From: Chloroflexota bacterium
GTDB lineage: Bacteria > Chloroflexota > Dehalococcoidia > Lucifugimonadales > UBA3495
NCBI GenBank assembly: GCA_028874675.1
Contig: JAPPJA010000234.1
Coordinates: forward strand, 1 to 9,030
Direction: 5' to 3'
DNA: 9,030 nucleotides
Shown: positions 6,744 through 9,030 of the stretch, in pieces
How positions within the stretch are numbered: the stretch's first letter is position 1
Layout: the number at the start of each line of letters is the position of its first letter
Translations under genes and position numbers: made by a program
The notes under the pieces: model-generated
What the model was told of the DNA's origin: nothing
The model's database searches: none
The model's input: only the letters and a program-made list of their open reading frames with translations

Positions 6744-7199
6744 CTACTTGCTGGCATGGATGGTGGGCAGGGTGTCCACCCCCAGCCAAAGGGATTCACC
6801 GGCCAGCCCCTGGCCCTTGAGGTCATCAACGGGGTCTTCGGTGAAGTTCCGGTAGGGTTCCGATGAGCCTACGGGAGTGCTGCGGGACGGGTAGGTGAAC
6901 TCCAGGACCTTTCCGTTCCGGAAGGTTACCGTCCAGGTCAGGCCGCCTTCCACGCGACGGGGCTGCACTGAAGCGCCCAGGGGAATGAAGTCGGAGTAGC
7001 CCCTGACGTGGATGGCTTCCTGCGGGCAGAGCTTGACGCAGGCGTAGCACTCAGAGCATAGCTGAGGCTCCTGGTTAAAGCCCTTGTTCGCCTCGGTGTC
7101 CAACGCCATGAGGTCGTTGGGGCAGATGTACACGCAGAGGGGGCCCTCGTGTTCACCTGCGCAGGCGTTACAGGCGGTGGGATTAACAAAGGTAGGCAT
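6744..7199 (-). CDS. aprB: Adenylylsulfate (APS) reductase, beta subunit (two [4Fe-4S])
   Basis: The 151-residue ferredoxin-like subunit of dissimilatory APS reductase passes electrons between the AprA flavin and the outside partner. The first cluster motif is C10-x2-C13-x8-C22-x3-C26 (with the loop AGEHEGPL typical of AprB). The second is C48-x2-C51-x2-C54-x3-C58 (CSECYACVKLC), so each cluster has its four Cys. A beta-rich segment and the AprB tail (DDLKGQGLAGESLWLGVDTL) that wraps around AprA follow. The start was set at ATG 7197-7199 because MPTFVNPTAC is the conserved AprB N-terminus and AGGAGG lies 5 nt upstream; the frame stays open to a GTG at 7275-7277, but that stretch overlaps a strong hairpin. 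It lies 77 bp after sat. It is followed by an unrelated gene instead of aprA, which is unusual. Confidence 0.97.
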   Translation of the reverse strand: MPTFVNPTACNACAGEHEGPLCVYICPNDLMALDTEANKGFNQEPQLCSECYACVKLCPQEAIHVRGYSDFIPLGASVQPRRVEGGLTWTVTFRNGKVLEFTYPSRSTPVGSSEPYRNFTEDPVDDLKGQGLAGESLWLGVDTLPTIHASK

Positions 7200-7204
7200 A
7201 GGTT

Positions 7205-7210
7205 CCTCCT
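7205..7210 (-). promoter_or_regulatory. Strong ribosome binding site of aprB
   Basis: Minus-strand AGGAGG matches the anti-Shine-Dalgarno CCUCCU seen in the 16S end of this same window. It lies 5 nt before ATG 7199 and decides the aprB start against the upstream in-frame GTG. Confidence 0.85.
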
Positions 7211-7237
7211 GCAGATCTTGTCTTGTATCCCAAAACA

Positions 7238-7266
7238 GCGCCCCCGGCGGCTTGGGCCGGGGGCGC
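7238..7266 (-). terminator. GC-rich hairpin between sat and aprB (attenuator or processing stem)
   Basis: The arms 7238-7248 (GCGCCCCCGGC) and 7256-7266 (GCCGGGGGCGC) pair perfectly over 11 bp with a 7-nt loop. On the minus strand TGTTTTGGG follows and AAAAGTG precedes, so the stem has a short T-run and could work as a partial terminator. It lies 10 nt past the sat TAG and 28 nt before the aprB RBS. In an operon this would lower or protect one part of the message: an attenuator setting the sat:apr ratio or an mRNA-stabilising stem. Confidence 0.55.
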
Positions 7267-7276
7267 ACTTTTGCCA

Positions 7277-8590
7277 CTATGCTGTTCCACTACAAGTACA
7301 GCCAACCTCCAGTACGGGCATGGACATCACGGGGGTGCGGTTCTGAAGGTAGTTGTCCTCAACGAATGGCGAGCCGAAGCCGTACTTTTCGGCACAGTCC
7401 CTGACCACCTCCAGCACTTCGGCGCGGAGGGTGGTGGGGGCGGGCTCCTCGCCGCCCTGAATGATACGGCGGATGAGGGTTCCGGCCAGGTCCTGTTTCT
7501 GGTCCCGATGGCCGCACAGTCCCTCGTAGGTTACGCTGCCACAAACGGGGCAGTACCACCACTCAAGGGTCAGGACCGACTTGATTCCCAGGTCGGGAAG
7601 GTCGTCGAAGATGCGGTGGGCGGCGTAGGTGTCGTAGTAGCTGCCCACCCCCGCATGATCGCGGCCGAACATGTGATGGGTGCAGCCCAGGTTCTTGCGG
7701 ACGAGGGCGTGGAACACCGCCTCCCGGGGTCCGGCGTAGCGCATGTCCCACATCAGGGTGGAAGTCAGGTGGGTCCCCTCGCGGAAGAAGCCGGCCTCCC
7801 GAAGCAGGTCGTGGGTAAGGACGATGGCTTCGTCGATATAGTCCCCGGGTTTCTTCTCGCCGATTACGGCGCTGACCAGGACACCGTCGGCCTCGGAGGC
7901 GAACCAGGCGCCCTTCATCAGCCATTCGTGACCGGCGTGAGGGACGTTGCGGCTCTGGTGGGCGACGACCTTGCTCCAGCCCATTTCGGACAGGGACCGG
8001 CGGAGCTGGCGGGGGGTCTGCCAGTAACGGTCAAAGGGCGGGTTGATGGTGGGCGGGTTCACCAGCGTGACCTTGCCGGCTACGAACATGTCACTGTAGG
8101 CAAAGGTACGCTGGACGCCGGGGTGGGCCTCATCGGCGGTGCCGTAAACCTGAAGGGCCATGAACTCCTTATCGTAGGAGTAGATCTCCTCGACATCCAG
8201 AATGGCCAGGGGCTGGTCCTGGTAGGAGAGGAGGGCCGATTCGCCGGCTTTGAGGCCGAACCGGTCGATTTCGGACCGGGACAGGTCGAAGACTACGGGG
8301 ATGCTCCAGATGTAGCCACTGTCCAGGGTCATGCGGCGGGCCACTGAATCGAGGTCGGCGCTGCCCATGAACCCTTCGAGGGGGGAGAAGAAGCCGTAGG
8401 CGATGTTGACGCACTCGCGGGCAACCTGGTCGCGGACGGGAATGCGGGGAAGGTGGGCAACACGGTCAAGGTCGCCCGATGTGAGGGGGGCAACCCGTTC
8501 GACGAGGACACCACCGTGGGGGGAAAGGCTGTTGTCAACCAATTGTTTCCGTAGCCTGACAGATGAAAGTTTGAAGCCTTTCGTGAACAT
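7277..8590 (-). CDS. sat: Sulfate adenylyltransferase (ATP sulfurylase), kinase-free
   Basis: This 437-residue enzyme interconverts ATP + sulfate and APS + PPi in the cytoplasm, next to APS reductase. Motifs (numbered from this start) are the N-terminal SPHGGVLVERV, the nucleotide-binding HQSRNVPHAGH (Q212, R214, H218, H221), GRDHAGVG (309-316), and a zinc-binding knot C347-x2-C350...C359-x-H361 (YCPVCG...LCGHRD). Length fits single-domain prokaryotic Sat; there is no APS kinase domain. The phosphate-binding motif reads RNVPH rather than the common RNPxH. The start is uncertain. ATG 8588-8590 was preferred because a candidate promoter lies at 8636-8665, inside the longer frame that opens with GTG at 8663-8665; neither start has a clear Shine-Dalgarno. 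It is the first gene of the sat-aprB-orf-aprA run. Confidence 0.95.
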   Translation of the reverse strand: MFTKGFKLSSVRLRKQLVDNSLSPHGGVLVERVAPLTSGDLDRVAHLPRIPVRDQVARECVNIAYGFFSPLEGFMGSADLDSVARRMTLDSGYIWSIPVVFDLSRSEIDRFGLKAGESALLSYQDQPLAILDVEEIYSYDKEFMALQVYGTADEAHPGVQRTFAYSDMFVAGKVTLVNPPTINPPFDRYWQTPRQLRRSLSEMGWSKVVAHQSRNVPHAGHEWLMKGAWFASEADGVLVSAVIGEKKPGDYIDEAIVLTHDLLREAGFFREGTHLTSTLMWDMRYAGPREAVFHALVRKNLGCTHHMFGRDHAGVGSYYDTYAAHRIFDDLPDLGIKSVLTLEWWYCPVCGSVTYEGLCGHRDQKQDLAGTLIRRIIQGGEEPAPTTLRAEVLEVVRDCAEKYGFGSPFVEDNYLQNRTPVMSMPVLEVGCTCSGTA

Positions 8591-8635
8591 CCGGACGGAT
8601 TCACGCGAGAGGCGCACCGCATTTAGAGCGGGGAC

Positions 8636-8665
8636 ATTATGGCACGATTGGCGGGATTTTGCCAC
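8636..8665 (-). promoter_or_regulatory. Candidate promoter of the sat-apr cluster
   Basis: The minus strand reads CATAAT (5 of 6 to TATAAT) at 8641-8636, with GTGGCA (4 of 6 to TTGACA) at 8665-8660 and an 18-nt spacer. The predicted start near 8629 would leave a leader of about 40 nt to ATG 8590. It lies downstream of the 16S terminator hairpin, which fits an independent promoter. The match is moderate and by eye. Confidence 0.38.
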
Positions 8666-8700
8666 ACCTGGACCGCCGAATCCGGGCGAGGAGCGGACAA

Positions 8701-8744
8701 GAGAGGGGAGGAGAAAGAAGAGAGCCGGACCTGGTGGTCCGGCT
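8701..8744 (-). terminator. Rho-independent-type terminator after the 16S rRNA gene
   Basis: The arms 8723-8731 (AGCCGGACC) and 8736-8744 (GGTCCGGCT) form a perfect 9-bp stem with a 4-nt loop. On the minus strand a pyrimidine tract, CTCTTCTTTCTCCTCCCCTC, follows at 8722-8703. It is T-rich rather than an uninterrupted T-run. It lies about 240 nt past the 16S end and before sat, so it should close the rRNA transcript. Confidence 0.7.
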
Positions 8745-8759
8745 TCTCAGTGGCGCCTT

Positions 8760-8830
8760 AACATCTGAACAGTAGAAGGAAGAGAAGATCAAAGTGAGTT
8801 GGTTGGCCCACCGTAGTGGGCCCAGATGTT
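8760..8830 (-). other. Structured 16S trailer: outer stem enclosing a UACG-tetraloop hairpin
   Basis: AACATCTG (8760-8767) pairs with CAGATGTT (8823-8830). Directly against its inner edge lies a 7-bp hairpin, arms 8805-8811 and 8816-8822, which in the minus-strand RNA reads GGCCCAC-UACG-GUGGGCC, a UNCG-class tetraloop closed by C-G. The two stems could stack. The remainder of 8591-8982 contains no tRNA, 23S sequence or ORF I can support. Confidence 0.5.
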
Positions 8831-8942
8831 CGATGAGCTTTCACAGGGAACCGATTCATTCAGCCGGGGAGCCTAAGCTCAACCAGACAAGCTTGAGAAA
8901 CGGAACACTCACCGTTCGACCTGGGAGATGGCCCCTGCGCGA

Positions 8943-8980
8943 CCCGGCAGAGCCGGGAGACCGCAGGAGTTAATTACTCC
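8943..8980 (-). other. Two small hairpins immediately 3' of 16S rRNA
   Basis: The minus-strand RNA forms GGAGU/ACUCC (8966-8970 with 8976-8980, 5-nt loop), starting 2 nt after the mature 16S end. It also forms CCCGGC/GCCGGG (8943-8948 with 8952-8957, 3-nt loop). They probably belong to the rRNA precursor spacer and its processing. Confidence 0.4.
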
Positions 8981-8981
8981 C

Positions 8982-9030
<49 letters not shown>

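Noticed and set aside
7200..7277. Longer AprB starting at GTG 7275-7277
   Set aside because: The extra 26 residues are encoded across a strong hairpin and precede the conserved MPTFVNPTAC start, which has its own AGGAGG.
7223..8347. Plus-strand open frame (374 codons) opposite sat
   Set aside because: It is a shadow of sat: low-complexity Gly/Val-rich translation, no family motif, and it begins inside the aprB leader.

Overview
The window looks like a piece of a free-living bacterial genome of fairly high GC, roughly 60%. My best reading is a Chloroflexota of the Dehalococcoidia/SAR202 kind, held with moderate to low confidence. The main clue is the right edge. It carries the 3' end of a 16S rRNA gene on the minus strand, followed after about 240 nt by a terminator-like hairpin and then by protein genes. 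No tRNA, 23S or 5S gene follows. Unlinked 16S and 23S genes are known from Dehalococcoides and relatives. No protein here is diagnostic of a phylum on its own.

The right half (about 4.2-8.6 kb, minus strand) is a dissimilatory sulfur-energy cluster: sat (ATP sulfurylase), aprB (iron-sulfur subunit) and aprA (FAD subunit of APS reductase). These enzymes interconvert sulfate, APS and sulfite. The direction (sulfite oxidation or sulfate reduction) cannot be read from the window, because no dsr, qmo or recognisable aprM gene is present. Unusually, an unrecognised 183-residue protein with a Gly/Ala-rich hydrophobic core lies between aprB and aprA, which are normally adjacent. Its gene is lower in GC (about 51%) and lacks a clear ribosome binding site. 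GC-rich hairpins lie between sat and aprB and just after aprA.

The middle (about 2.1-4.1 kb, minus strand) holds a 3-hydroxyisobutyrate dehydrogenase-family oxidoreductase behind a good extended -10 promoter, and then an alpha-type carbonic anhydrase with a lipoprotein-like signal. The carbonic anhydrase keeps its zinc ligands but has Lys where the proton-shuttle His usually sits. The gap between these two genes holds a hairpin and a perfect 16-nt palindrome.

The left part has an SDR oxidoreductase (minus), convergent with a ten-helix EamA/DMT transporter that starts at TTG (plus). Upstream of the transporter is the C-terminal end of a second dehydrogenase homologous to the one at 3104-4000. 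Several small-molecule oxidoreductases plus an exporter-like permease suggest catabolism of organic acids or alcohols beside sulfur-based energy conservation. No mobile element, CRISPR array or tRNA was seen.
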